A stretch of DNA of 64,000 bases from Salinisphaera shabanensis E1L3A (GTDB lineage Bacteria; Pseudomonadota; Gammaproteobacteria; Nevskiales; Salinisphaeraceae). This document shows positions 9,552 through 18,542 of this stretch, in pieces. The stretch spans positions 44,896 through 108,895 of the forward strand of contig NZ_AFNV02000015.1 of the NCBI RefSeq assembly GCF_000215955.2, written 5' to 3'. How positions within the stretch are numbered: position 1 is the stretch's first letter; each line of letters opens with the position of its first letter. A model generated the notes under the pieces. It saw nothing but the letters and a program-made list of their open reading frames with translations, did not search any database and had not been told where the DNA came from. The position numbers and the translations under genes were made by a program.

Positions 9552-10616
9552 ATGAAAGCGCTTTTGCTATCGCTGCTCTGGCGCGTGCCGCTGGCGCTCG
9601 TCGTGCTGCTGGCCAGCAGCTGGGGCGTGCTTGCCCTGTATTTCCGGGGCCCGGAGAGTCTGGCGCTCCGGTTGCTGTTCATCACGCTCTGGCTGCTACC
9701 GGCGCTGGCCGCCATGGTCGGGATCGCAATACCGCGCTCCGCACCGCTGACCGTCGCGGGTCCGGCCCTGTTCGGACTCGCGGTCGTCGTGCTTGCGGTG
9801 TGGTGGCATACGATCACTCCGAGTCACAACCGCGATTGGGCGCCCGATGTGGCCCGTCTTCTGCACGCCACGCGCGATGGCGATATCGTCACCCTCGAAA
9901 ACGTACGCAACTTCGAGTGGCGCACCCGCGAGGATTTCGACGCGCGCTGGGAAACGCGTCAATACGATCTGTCCACGCTGGAAAGCGCCGATCTGGTCGT
10001 GTCCTACTGGATGGGCCCGGCCATTGCCCACACGCTGGTCAGTTTCGGCTTTGCCGATGGGCGGCATCTGGTGTTCTCGGTCGAGGTTCGACGTACTCGC
10101 GGGCAGAAGTTTTCCGCCTTGGGCAGCTTCTTTCGGCAGTCCGAACTGGTGCTGGTGGCCGCCGACGAACGCGATATCGTACGCACGCGCAGCAACGCCC
10201 GTGGCGAATCGGTCTATCTCTACTCGGTCGCGCTATCGAAGGCGGATATGCGTTCGCTGTTCGAAGCCTATCTTCAGGAATCCGACCAACTCGAAAACGA
10301 GCCGCGCTTCTACAACACCCTGACCTCGAACTGCACGACCATCGTCTACGACATGGTCAAACGTATCGTGCCCGGGCTGCCTTGGGATTATCGGCTGCTG
10401 GCATCGGGCTATCTACCAGACTATATCTACGATCTGGGCGCGCTGAATACCGATTTCGCGCTGGCCGAACTCGAGCGCCGCGGCCATATCAATCAACGGG
10501 CGATTGCCTCGGATCACGACGGTCATTCCACGGCCGCGTTTTCGCAGGCCATTCGTGAAACCGTGCCGAGCGCGCGTATCGAACGGCATAACGCCGACGA
10601 ACCGCCCCAACCCTAG
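9552..10616 (+). CDS. DUF4105 domain-containing membrane protein
   Basis: A 354-residue protein with two or three N-terminal membrane helices (about residues 5-85) followed by a DUF4105 domain. Diagnostic features are the NFEWRTREDFDARWETR block near residue 118 and the SNCTTIVYDMV motif near 258 with its conserved cysteine. The family has been suggested to have papain-like hydrolase character from the Cys-containing motif, but function is unproven. It ends convergently with the patatin gene: the two stop codons overlap across CCTAG at 10613-10616. It is probably an envelope protein, as for other members. Confidence 0.87.
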   Translation: MKALLLSLLWRVPLALVVLLASSWGVLALYFRGPESLALRLLFITLWLLPALAAMVGIAIPRSAPLTVAGPALFGLAVVVLAVWWHTITPSHNRDWAPDVARLLHATRDGDIVTLENVRNFEWRTREDFDARWETRQYDLSTLESADLVVSYWMGPAIAHTLVSFGFADGRHLVFSVEVRRTRGQKFSALGSFFRQSELVLVAADERDIVRTRSNARGESVYLYSVALSKADMRSLFEAYLQESDQLENEPRFYNTLTSNCTTIVYDMVKRIVPGLPWDYRLLASGYLPDYIYDLGALNTDFALAELERRGHINQRAIASDHDGHSTAAFSQAIRETVPSARIERHNADEPPQP

Positions 10617-11849
10617 GCGCGTAGAAACGCCTCGATTTCATCGATGCGTGCGTGCGCATCGCGATAGCCGATATCGATCAGCGCCTGGGTATATTCGGGG
10701 TCGAACAACAGGTAGCTGGTCAGATCCGCACTTTTCGGATCGGGCATACCGAGCGTTTCCAGCATGAAACGCACGGATCGCGGCATGCGTTTAACCAGCT
10801 GGCTGGCGATATCGGCGAAATCCTCGGAAGGGGATATCACCAGCGGTTCGATCACCCGCATCGGCTCGTGCACCTTCACGTCCACGGCCCGGGATTCATC
10901 ACCGCCGTAGGCACGCACCAGCTCGTTCATGCGCATCAGATGGTCGATATCGGCATCGAGATGATCGAGGAAGATCGCATTCAGAAACACGCCGCAAATC
11001 TGAGATAGCGGCGGCCGAGGCGGTAATCGGGACGGATCGAGGCTGTCGACATGATGCGCCAGCTCGGTATCGGTCAGCTGCTGCTCGCTGGCGCTGCAAC
11101 GGATACCGATCGCCAGCACGCGCTGTGCGCCCAGACGAATCGCCGGGCTCAGCGGATTGGTTAGACGCATTGCGCCGTCGCCGAACCAGGCCTGCGTACC
11201 ACCGGTGTTGAGCGCAACGGGAGCAAACACCAACGGAATCGCGGCCGAGGCACAGACGTGATCCACGGTCATCGTGGCCCGGCAGGGCGATCCGCCGGCT
11301 CTTGTGCCAGAGCGGATGATGCGCCCGGCCTTCGATAAAGGTATAGGACTTGCCCGAGTGATAGCCGGTCGCGGTAATGGCCAGCGCATAGAGACGACGC
11401 TGGGCGATTGCGCGCCGAATACCCGCCAGCGGCAGCTCACGCTCGAGCAGGGCTTTCAAAGGCGTGGCATCGAGCAACGATTGCATGCGGCCGGCGCCCA
11501 GCCACGGTCGTAGCGCCGCATCGCGAAACAGTCGGCCTGCATTGGTGGCCAGCGCTCGCATATCGGTGCGATACACCTGAGCTGCAGTCAGACCCGACCA
11601 GAGAGCGGCTAAATGAGACGTGGCATCGTGCAGCCGTTCGCCGCGGGCCGCGATCGCGGCCCCGTTGATCGCGCCCGCCGACGCCCCGGCGATGATATCG
11701 AACGGCGCAGGCGCGCCGCGCAAAGCAGGCATTTCGCCGATACGCTTGAGCACACCGGCCTGATACGCGCCGCGTGCACCGCCCGCGGTCAACGCCAGCG
11801 CGGTGAGATTGGACGGCACGCCGGGATGGCGAATCACGCGCGCGTTCAT
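10613..11849 (-). pseudogene. Patatin-like phospholipase, interrupted by a +1 frameshift
   Basis: A patatin-family serine lipase split between two frames. The N-terminal part (from ATG 11849) has the oxyanion loop GGARGAYQAGVL and nucleophile elbow GASAGAING, and runs in frame through YTFIEGRAHHPLW. The second frame continues with ATMTVDHVCASAAIPLVFAPV and contains the catalytic-dyad aspartate block FGDGAMR. Removing one C from the CCC run at 11278-11280 joins the frames into a smooth RIALPATMTVDHV. The rest of the ~410-residue protein has no other lesion. It could be a true frameshift mutation, a phase-variation event or a sequencing error. The family includes phospholipase A-like enzymes such as RssA. 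Confidence 0.85.
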
Positions 11850-12029
11850 GCCGGCCTCGGCAATAAATCGTCATACCCGCACATCGACAACCACACTCCT
11901 GCTGTTCACGCCGAACCAGCGCCACGGCATTGGGCCCTTTCGGTCATCAAGCAAGTTGGGTGCCAGTTATGCTGCAGCGCGACAAAACAAATGCCTGCGC
12001 GGCGCGCAACTTCGCTGGGGGGTGCCGCG

Positions 12030-12527
12030 CTAATCGGCCAGGCGTTTGTACATTACCAGCGCATCGACTTCGCCTTCGGTCGGGTGACGAAACGCGCCCG
12101 GCAAGCGGCCAGCGATCTCGAAGCCGTGGCGCTGCCAGAGCCGTATCGCACCGGTATTGGTGGCCACGACCAGGTTGTACTGCATGGCACGAAACCCCAG
12201 CGCGATCGCTTCACGCTGCGAATGCTCGCAAAGCGCGCTGGCCACGCCCCGTCCACGGGCGTCCCGATCAACGATATAACCGCAGTTGCAGACATGATTG
12301 CCGCCGCCGGGCTGGTTGAACTTGAGAAAATAGCTGCCGACTACGGCGCCGTCGGCCGCATTCACGGCGACGAACGTAGCCACCGGCTTGTCCAGCCAGA
12401 GCGCGCGTGCGTCCGCTTCTTCGATATCGACCGCGACGGCATAGGTTTCGCCAGCACGAAAGACCGGTTCGATGATCGACCATAGCGCAGGCCAGTCATC
12501 GGCCTTGGCGCGGCGTATCGCAATCAT
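12030..12527 (-). CDS. GNAT-family N-acetyltransferase
   Basis: A 165-residue GNAT acetyltransferase. The acetyl-CoA binding motif is in VDRDARGRGVASALCEHS (Q/RxxGxG/A form), followed by LVVATNTGAIRLWQRHGFEIAGRLP, the usual motif B. The start is the ATG at 12527, which overlaps the stop of the upstream thioesterase gene (ATGA), implying translational coupling. The substrate is unknown; the sequence resembles small-molecule acetyltransferases of the phosphinothricin/amino-acid group. Nothing unusual in length. Confidence 0.88.
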   Translation of the reverse strand: MIAIRRAKADDWPALWSIIEPVFRAGETYAVAVDIEEADARALWLDKPVATFVAVNAADGAVVGSYFLKFNQPGGGNHVCNCGYIVDRDARGRGVASALCEHSQREAIALGFRAMQYNLVVATNTGAIRLWQRHGFEIAGRLPGAFRHPTEGEVDALVMYKRLAD

Positions 12528-12979
12528 GGCGAGATCCCGTTGCCGGCGTGATCGATCACGACATCCGGCGCGCCCTGTTCGAAGCGCTCGCGCAAGTCGT
12601 CGGGAATGGGCGTCTTGGCCAGCGGCTCGCCGCTCATCAGCACGTACACGGCCTCGGCACGGCACAAGGGCGTGGCGTCGTCGGCGCGTACGATCGTGTA
12701 TTCGATGGTGAACGACGTGCGTCCGAGCTTGACCACTTCGACCCGCGCTTCCAGCACGTCGTCGAAATGCGCCGGCCCCTGCCATTCCAGCGTGAGCTTG
12801 ACCACCTGGTTGTCCAGACCGCGCGCGAGCAACGCGAGATAGTCGCGCCCGAGCGCGCGCATGAACTCGGTCATGGCAAGGTCGACATAATCCGCATAGC
12901 GGGCATTGAAGACCACGCGCTGTGCGTCGCATTCGTTGTAGCGCACGCGAAATCGGTAACGAAACGGCATCGAAGACAT
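12524..12979 (-). CDS. Acyl-CoA thioesterase (4-hydroxybenzoyl-CoA thioesterase/YbgC-like)
   Basis: A 151-residue hotdog thioesterase of the 4HBT/YbgC type. The opening block FRVRYNECDAQRVVFNARYADYVD matches the family active-site region, where an acidic residue near 'D-x-x-x-V-V' is catalytic (Asp at about residue 19). A segment RTSFTIEYTIVR lies mid-protein. It hydrolyses acyl-CoA in the cytosol. Its stop overlaps the start of the GNAT gene by four bases, so the two form a small operon. Confidence 0.87.
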   Translation of the reverse strand: MSSMPFRYRFRVRYNECDAQRVVFNARYADYVDLAMTEFMRALGRDYLALLARGLDNQVVKLTLEWQGPAHFDDVLEARVEVVKLGRTSFTIEYTIVRADDATPLCRAEAVYVLMSGEPLAKTPIPDDLRERFEQGAPDVVIDHAGNGISP

Positions 12980-13117
12980 GGCAATCTGGGCTTTGACGTG
13001 GACATAAGCGCTTGAGCGCCGTGCGTACCGGTCGCAGACTCGATGCGACTGAAACCGGCGTGCGCACGTTAGCAGGCCACGCCGGTCGTCGCAGGTTACC
13101 CACGAGCGCTCGCTGCC

Positions 13118-13666
13118 ATGAATGATATCGACCCGACATCACCGACACCGGCCCCGCCGTCCGACGCACCCGAGCGGCTTAGTTTCGAAGACGACGGCCG
13201 AACGCCCAACAGCCGATATCCGGTGCTGTGCTACCGGGGGCTGAAAACGGCACAGGAATCATCTGCCGAAGCGCTCGAAGCCCTGTTCGAGCGCAATGGC
13301 TGGCCGCCCCAATGGCGCGGCGGCGTATTCGACTATCACCACTATCACGCCCGCGCCCACGAAACCCTGGGCGTGGCCACTGGCACGGCAACGCTGATTC
13401 TGGGCGGCGAAGACGGGCGTGACATCGACATCCGCGCTGGCGATGTATTGATCCTGCCGGCAGGTACGGGCCATTGCCGCCGCAGCGCCAGCGATGATTT
13501 CCAGCTGGTGGCGGCGTATCCGCCCAGCCAGCAGAATTGGGATCTGTGCCGGCCCGGCGAAACGGATATCGCCACGGCGCGAGCCACTATCGAGGCCCTC
13601 GCCAACCCGGACAGCGATCCGGTCGGCGGCCCCGGCGGCGCGTTGACGGCCTACTGGCGCGACTAA
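13118..13666 (+). CDS. Cupin-domain protein (YjlB-like)
   Basis: A 182-residue single-cupin protein. The first cupin motif is the histidine-rich HHYHARAHETLGVATGTATLILGG near residue 72, and the second is DVLILPAGTGHCRR near 110. A short domain ending GGPGGALTAYWRD closes the protein, as in the YjlB family. The histidines suggest a bound metal, but enzymatic activity is unknown. The N-terminal ~20 residues are Pro/Ser-rich and probably disordered. It is followed after 39 bp by the nitronate monooxygenase gene on the same strand. Confidence 0.85.
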   Translation: MNDIDPTSPTPAPPSDAPERLSFEDDGRTPNSRYPVLCYRGLKTAQESSAEALEALFERNGWPPQWRGGVFDYHHYHARAHETLGVATGTATLILGGEDGRDIDIRAGDVLILPAGTGHCRRSASDDFQLVAAYPPSQQNWDLCRPGETDIATARATIEALANPDSDPVGGPGGALTAYWRD

Positions 13667-13705
13667 CGCACGCCTTACGCCCGTGATTCATCGAAGGAGC
13701 AGCAC

Positions 13706-14770
13706 ATGAGTTGGCAGACCGAGCTAACCACGCGACTGGGTATCAAGCATCCGATCATTCAGGCGCCCATGGCCGGCGGCACGACCACCCCGGCGCTGGT
13801 GGCTGCAGTCTCCAATGCCGGCGGCCTGGGTTCGATCGGCGCGGGCTATATGGCGCCCGACGATCTGGCGGGGGCCATTGCCGAGACCATGCGTATGACG
13901 AGCAAGCCCTTCGCGGTCAATCTGTTCATCCCGCAGCCGTTCCAGATCGACGAAGAGCGTATCGAACAGGCCAATGCGCGACTCGATGTATTCCGACAAG
14001 AACTGAATATCGAGCGCCCGGCGCCACCCAAGCACTATGCACAGCCGTTCGAGGACCAGTTTGAAACTGTGCTCGAAGCCGGGGTTGCCGTGTTCAGCTC
14101 AACGTTCGGCCAGCTGGATGCGGGCCGTATCAAGGCGTTGCAGGATCATGGTACCTGCGTAATCGGTACCGCCACGACGGTCGACGAAGCGCGTGCACTT
14201 GCCGAAGACGGCGTCGACATGATCGTGGCCCAGGGCAGTGATGCCGGCGGCCACCGTGGCACTTTCATGGGCAGCGCCGAACAGGCGATGATCGGCACGC
14301 TGTCGCTGGTGCCACAAATCGTCGATGCCGTGGATATACCCGTCATCGCTTCAGGCGGCATCATGGACGGACGCGGCATGGCCGCCTGCCGCATGTTGGG
14401 CGCGGCCGGTGTGCAAATGGGCAGCGCGTTTCTCACCTGTACCGAAAGCGGTGCCAAACCGGCCCATAAGACAGCCCTGGTCGAATCCCAGGGCCGAGCG
14501 ACCACGGTCACCCGGGCATTTTCCGGCAAGGCAGCCCGCGGCCTCACGAACCGCTTCATTCAGCATATGGCGCCGATCGAGGCCACCCTGCCGGACTATC
14601 CGGTACAAAATGGCTGGACCAAGGATATACGGGCCGCGGCCGGCAAGGCCGATCGGGACGAATTCATGTCGCTCTGGGCCGGGCAAGCCGCGAGCCTGGC
14701 GCGCTCCATGGACGCCGCCGAACTGATCGACACGCTCGTGCGTGAATACGACGCCTGCGTCGAACAGTAA
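13706..14770 (+). CDS. Nitronate monooxygenase
   Basis: A 354-residue FMN enzyme of the nitronate monooxygenase (2-nitropropane dioxygenase) family, which oxidises alkyl nitronates such as propionate-3-nitronate. Family signs are IIQAPMAGGTTTPALVAAVSNAGGLGSIGAG at the N-terminus and VAQGSDAGGHRGTF near residue 175 with the catalytic histidine. FMN-phosphate contacts lie in VIASGGIMDGRG and MGSAFLTCTES. A strong ribosome-binding site (GAAGGAG) precedes the ATG. The neighbouring cupin and deaminase genes share its strand, but no specific pathway is evident. Confidence 0.92.
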   Translation: MSWQTELTTRLGIKHPIIQAPMAGGTTTPALVAAVSNAGGLGSIGAGYMAPDDLAGAIAETMRMTSKPFAVNLFIPQPFQIDEERIEQANARLDVFRQELNIERPAPPKHYAQPFEDQFETVLEAGVAVFSSTFGQLDAGRIKALQDHGTCVIGTATTVDEARALAEDGVDMIVAQGSDAGGHRGTFMGSAEQAMIGTLSLVPQIVDAVDIPVIASGGIMDGRGMAACRMLGAAGVQMGSAFLTCTESGAKPAHKTALVESQGRATTVTRAFSGKAARGLTNRFIQHMAPIEATLPDYPVQNGWTKDIRAAAGKADRDEFMSLWAGQAASLARSMDAAELIDTLVREYDACVEQ

Positions 14771-14832
14771 CGAACCAGAGCCGATGTTTCATGAGAAACG
14801 CCGCTTTAACAACATTTTAAAAAGGGCCCGCC

Positions 14833-15315
14833 ATGATCGACGCGCACGAACGCCCCTATCTCGAGCGCTGCTTAGCGCTCGCCGAACACGCGTTGGCGGC
14901 CGGTGACGAACCGTTTGGCTCGGTGCTGGTCGACGGCGAGGGCCGGGTACGCGCCGAAGACCGCAACCGTATTGCCGAAGGCGCTGGCGATGCGACACGT
15001 CATCCCGAATTCGCCCTCGCGCGTTGGTCGGCTGAGCATATGAGCGCGGCCGAACGCGCCGCGAGCACGGTCTATACGTCGGGCGAACATTGCCCGATGT
15101 GTGCCGCCGCCCATGCCTGGGTTGGGCTGGGGCGTATCGTCTATGCCAGCGGCTCCGAGCAGCTGGTTGCCTGGTTGGACGAACTGGGCGCGTCGCAGCC
15201 GCCGGTCACACCCCGCCCGATTCACGACATCGCACCCGACGTAATCGTGGAAGGGCCCGTGCCCGATCTCGCGGAACGCGTACGCGCGCTGCACGCACAC
15301 CGACATAGCCGCTAG
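14833..15315 (+). CDS. Nucleoside deaminase (cytidine/guanine deaminase-like)
   Basis: A 160-residue zinc-dependent deaminase of the CMP/dCMP deaminase superfamily. The zinc site appears as HPEFALARW near residue 57 and GEHCPMCAAAHAW near 86. Both are slightly unusual: the first motif reads HPE instead of the common HAE, and the second HCPMC instead of PCPMC, though the ligand His and two Cys and the catalytic Glu are kept. The base substrate is not predictable. It lies 62 bp after the nitronate monooxygenase gene and could be cotranscribed. Confidence 0.85.
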   Translation: MIDAHERPYLERCLALAEHALAAGDEPFGSVLVDGEGRVRAEDRNRIAEGAGDATRHPEFALARWSAEHMSAAERAASTVYTSGEHCPMCAAAHAWVGLGRIVYASGSEQLVAWLDELGASQPPVTPRPIHDIAPDVIVEGPVPDLAERVRALHAHRHSR

Positions 15316-15321
15316 CGCGCG

Positions 15322-15522
15322 TTACCGGCCGAACAACCAGAACAGCACGGACAGCACCGCGCTGACCAGAATCATCGTGGCCAGTGGAAAATAAAACACG
15401 AAGCCGTCGCGGCGAACGACGATATCGCCCGGCAACTGGCCAAGCCCGAGCCGGCCAAGGACGGGCCAGAGCAGACCCGTGACGACCAGCACAACGCCGA
15501 GAATAATGAGCGTGCGCGCCAT
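15322..15522 (-). CDS. DUF2905 family small membrane protein
   Basis: A 66-residue protein with two membrane helices (about residues 4-24 and 43-63) joined by a loop containing GLGQLPGDIVVRRDG, the DUF2905 signature. Function is unknown. It is convergent with the deaminase gene, seven bases away, and lies 17 bp after the end of the SDR gene on the same strand. Full length for the family. Confidence 0.88.
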   Translation of the reverse strand: MARTLIILGVVLVVTGLLWPVLGRLGLGQLPGDIVVRRDGFVFYFPLATMILVSAVLSVLFWLFGR

Positions 15523-15539
15523 GCGTCAGGCGAATGCGT

Positions 15540-16340
15540 TCAGCTTTTTTCGTTGAACATCTGGATACGGCCGCCGTCGACGACCAGATCGTGACCGTTG
15601 ACGAACCCGGCCTCGTCGCTGGCCAGAAACACGGCCGCATTGGCGATATCCACCGCATAGCCGGCACGCGGTAGCGGTGTGGCTTGCGCCAGGTTGCTGG
15701 TGAGCTTGTCGAGTTTGGCAGCGTTCTCTTCATCGGATAGCGTTTGCGCACGCGCCGACCCGCCCCAGAAGATGGGCGTGGCGATCGCGCCCGGCGAAAT
15801 CGCGTTCACGCGAATGCCGTACTCGCCCAGTTCCACGCTGGCGATACGGGTGAAATGCGCCGCTGCAGCCTTGGCACCGGAATACAGATAGCCGCCCTGA
15901 TTGAGCCGGTGCCCGGCAATGCTGGCATTGTTGATGATGCTGCCGCTGCCCTGATCCTTCATTACGCGCGCGGCGTGTTTGATGCCAAAGGCGACACTGC
16001 CGGCCAGCAGGCGCATGAAATGATCGAAACTGGCCTCGTCGATCGTCTCGGCCGTGCTGCGTTCGCCGGCGCCGGCGTTGTTGAACAGACAATCCAGCCG
16101 GCCGAAGCGCTCGACCGTGGCATCGACGAGCGCGGCCATTTCATCTTCGTTGCTGACGTCGGTACGCGTGAAGGCGGCGTTGTCGCCAAGCGCCTTGGCC
16201 AGCGCTTCGCCCTTGTCCACGCTGCGCGCGGCGAGCATGAGGCTCGCGCCTTCTTCGGCAAACCGGCGCGCCGTGGCTTCACCGATACCGCTGGTGGCGC
16301 CGGTGATGATGGCAATCTTGTTTTCGAGTCGTGCTGTCAT
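15540..16340 (-). CDS. SDR-family oxidoreductase
   Basis: A 266-residue classical short-chain dehydrogenase/reductase. The NAD(P) loop is TGATSGIGEA near residue 15, the NNAG motif is present at about residue 88, and the catalytic Ser-Tyr-Lys triad lies in NASIAGHRLNQGGYLYSGAKAA. The SPGAIATP block follows. The cofactor-strand residues after beta-2 (AARSVDKGEA) carry no acidic residue at the usual NAD position, which may favour NADP. The substrate is unknown. It precedes DUF2905 and follows the TAXI gene on the minus strand. Confidence 0.9.
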   Translation of the reverse strand: MTARLENKIAIITGATSGIGEATARRFAEEGASLMLAARSVDKGEALAKALGDNAAFTRTDVSNEDEMAALVDATVERFGRLDCLFNNAGAGERSTAETIDEASFDHFMRLLAGSVAFGIKHAARVMKDQGSGSIINNASIAGHRLNQGGYLYSGAKAAAAHFTRIASVELGEYGIRVNAISPGAIATPIFWGGSARAQTLSDEENAAKLDKLTSNLAQATPLPRAGYAVDIANAAVFLASDEAGFVNGHDLVVDGGRIQMFNEKS

Positions 16341-16418
16341 GTCGGGGCCTCTCTCTCTTCAACGACGAAGCGCCCGCCCAGGCGCGGCCGGGCGGACGCA
16401 TTTCGCTTTCGGTCGGAC

Positions 16419-17561
16419 TTATTCCTGCTCGAGCTCGGCGAGCGCTTTCTCTCGACGTTCGCTCCACAGGTCGGCGAACTCGTCTTCACCCAGGTCCGAG
16501 TTTTCGGCCACCATGTCGCTCCAGGCGGCGCGCAGCGCGTTCAAACGCGCAAGGCGTGCCTCATTCCACTGTTGGGAGGCATCGTCCCAGACGCCGATTT
16601 CCTTGAGATAGCGAATCGCGCCCGGATGGAACGGCGCATCGATCGGCGGCACCGCGGCATCCTTGATCGCGTAGCGCGGCGCGGTCGCCGTCGCGTTCTT
16701 GTAGATGCCGTAGGTTTCATCGAGCGCCTTGGTCACGGCATAGGCGGTGTCGTCCTTCATGTCCGCACGCACGGTCAGCACCGGATAGCGATAGGCCATG
16801 AGTTGCGCCGGGCTCTGTTCCGATAGGCCAGCGCCCTGAGTTTCGGATACCGGTTTGAACAGCGGTGCGACATTGTTCAGACGCTCCCAGCCGGCTTCGT
16901 CATTGGCGTCGAGATCGAGCCACTTGATGCCGCGAGACTCGGCGAGCTCGTACATCTGGCCGGTCGCGGTCACCGTGCAGGTCACATCCGCCTTGTTCTC
17001 GGACAACGATGCCATGGTGGCGGCATAGGTCGGAAAGGTCACGACTTCGACATCGTCCCGGGTGAGGCCGGCGAAGGCGAGCATGGCATCGCACTTGAGG
17101 CTGCTCGAGGGATTGGCGGCCGGATAAGCCACGCGCCTGCCTTCCACGTCCGCAACGGAGTCGATACCCGCATCAGCCGCGACGGCCATGCCGAAGGAAT
17201 TGACCTTGCCCATGAGCACACGCAGATTCTGCGGGCCGAAGCGCGGCGTGGCGAAATCGAATAATCCTTCGGTGGCAAAGAATGTCTCGTTGCCGAGAAA
17301 GCCGATGTCGGCACGGCCGTTGAAAATAGGCTGTAGACGGCCAATCGCCGAACCCGACGGCTGAATACGCACCCGCATGCCGTACTCGCGACCAAACGCA
17401 TCCGCGATGGCCGAGGCTTCGGCGTAGCCGGACGCGCCCAGATCATAGGCCGTCCATACCATGGTGCGGGGCATGGCATCGGACTGCGCCAAAGCCGAGG
17501 TGCTCGAAATCGTCGTCAGGGCCAGGCCCACCATTAGGCAACGCGCCATTGATCGCAGCAT
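16419..17561 (-). CDS. TAXI-family TRAP transporter solute-binding protein
   Basis: A 380-residue periplasmic solute-binding protein of the TAXI (TRAP-associated extracytoplasmic immunogenic) family. A Sec signal peptide spans about residues 1-25, ending STSALAQ. The mature start TMVWTAYDLGASGYAEASAIADAF and the PSGSAIGRLQPIFNGRADIGF segment match the binding lobe. The ATG at 17561 follows GGAGAACC directly upstream. No TRAP permease gene is adjacent, so the membrane partner must be encoded elsewhere or lost. The ligand is unknown; characterised TAXI proteins bind small dicarboxylates or amino acids. Confidence 0.9.
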   Translation of the reverse strand: MLRSMARCLMVGLALTTISSTSALAQSDAMPRTMVWTAYDLGASGYAEASAIADAFGREYGMRVRIQPSGSAIGRLQPIFNGRADIGFLGNETFFATEGLFDFATPRFGPQNLRVLMGKVNSFGMAVAADAGIDSVADVEGRRVAYPAANPSSSLKCDAMLAFAGLTRDDVEVVTFPTYAATMASLSENKADVTCTVTATGQMYELAESRGIKWLDLDANDEAGWERLNNVAPLFKPVSETQGAGLSEQSPAQLMAYRYPVLTVRADMKDDTAYAVTKALDETYGIYKNATATAPRYAIKDAAVPPIDAPFHPGAIRYLKEIGVWDDASQQWNEARLARLNALRAAWSDMVAENSDLGEDEFADLWSERREKALAELEQE

Positions 17562-17810
17562 CGGTTCTCCTCCGTTCGCTGTAGCTTGTTTTATTGGAAT
17601 AGCGTTTCGCGAACCTTTACACGAACCTGGCGCGCATGCAATTGCCCTGCCGCAATCACGGCGCCGCTGGTACGTATGCAGTGGTTCGATGAACACTCAC
17701 GAGCTACTGCTTCATCGCTGCGGCGTGAGTAAGCAACGCTCGATACGTTGCCAAACAGGCACCGTTTTTTTTCCACCCTGGCGCGGCGATAACACGCGCC
17801 CCTATTCTGC

Positions 17811-18539
17811 TTAAGCGCGGACGTCGGGCTCGCTCGGTGCAAGCAACACCCATGTCTGGGCATGAATGCCTGGAAACAGTTTGATGCGTTTAAGAATACG
17901 CAGACCGGCTTGTTCCACTTCGGACTCGAATGCGGCACGCGGAATCATCTTGACACGCACTTTCTTGCCTTTGAGCCACATCGCAGCACGCTTGGTCCAG
18001 TAGTGCAGCGAGCCATCGTCGTAATAAGTCATCACGATCTGGCGGCCTTCGCCGGCCAGCGTTTGCAACGCGCGCACCCGCAAGTCGGAATGATGCAGGT
18101 GCTGAAACAGCCGCACGCATAGCGCACGCGTTGCCGGCTGGGCCCGCACGGGCAGGGGTTGGAGCACGTCTGCACGCTCAGCGTGATCCACCGCGCCGAA
18201 ACGCTCGTGACCGCTATAGATATCGACCATCGCCTGCGACTGATCCATGGCGCTGACTTTAAGGTTCATCTGCTTGAGCAACGGATAGAAACGCCCGTAC
18301 CCGCAGGGCAGATCCACAATATGGCCGTTACAACGCTCATAGGGATGCGCCAGCAAACGTGCTGCCAGACGCTGTTCGCGCCAGGCGACGAGCCGTTGAA
18401 AAATTCCACGATAACGCCGCTGCGCATAGCGCCGGCCGGCATCAGGATTTTGAAAAGGGCGGGTGGATTCGGCTTGTCGCACGGTGTGTCTCGGTAAGAT
18501 CCCCAACTCGAGACTACTCGATCGCACACGCACCCACAT
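17811..18539 (-). CDS. Class I SAM-dependent methyltransferase
   Basis: A 242-residue class I methyltransferase. Motif I is VDLPCGYGRFYPLLKQMNL near residue 76, and the acidic end of strand 2 is SAMDQSQAMVDIY. A Cys takes the first Gly position of the common GxGxG loop, which is seen in one subgroup. LFQHLHHSDLRVRALQTL resembles the post-motif helix of family members acting on lipids or small molecules. The start could be the ATG at 18539 or a later codon; the first ~35 residues are poorly structured. No pathway partner is adjacent. Confidence 0.8.
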   Translation of the reverse strand: MWVRVRSSSLELGILPRHTVRQAESTRPFQNPDAGRRYAQRRYRGIFQRLVAWREQRLAARLLAHPYERCNGHIVDLPCGYGRFYPLLKQMNLKVSAMDQSQAMVDIYSGHERFGAVDHAERADVLQPLPVRAQPATRALCVRLFQHLHHSDLRVRALQTLAGEGRQIVMTYYDDGSLHYWTKRAAMWLKGKKVRVKMIPRAAFESEVEQAGLRILKRIKLFPGIHAQTWVLLAPSEPDVRA

Positions 18540-18542
18540 CAA

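Noticed and set aside
13706..15315. A purine/nitro-compound degradation cluster formed by nitronate monooxygenase, cupin and deaminase
   Set aside because: Shared strand and short gaps only; no pathway regulator or transporter supports a joint function.
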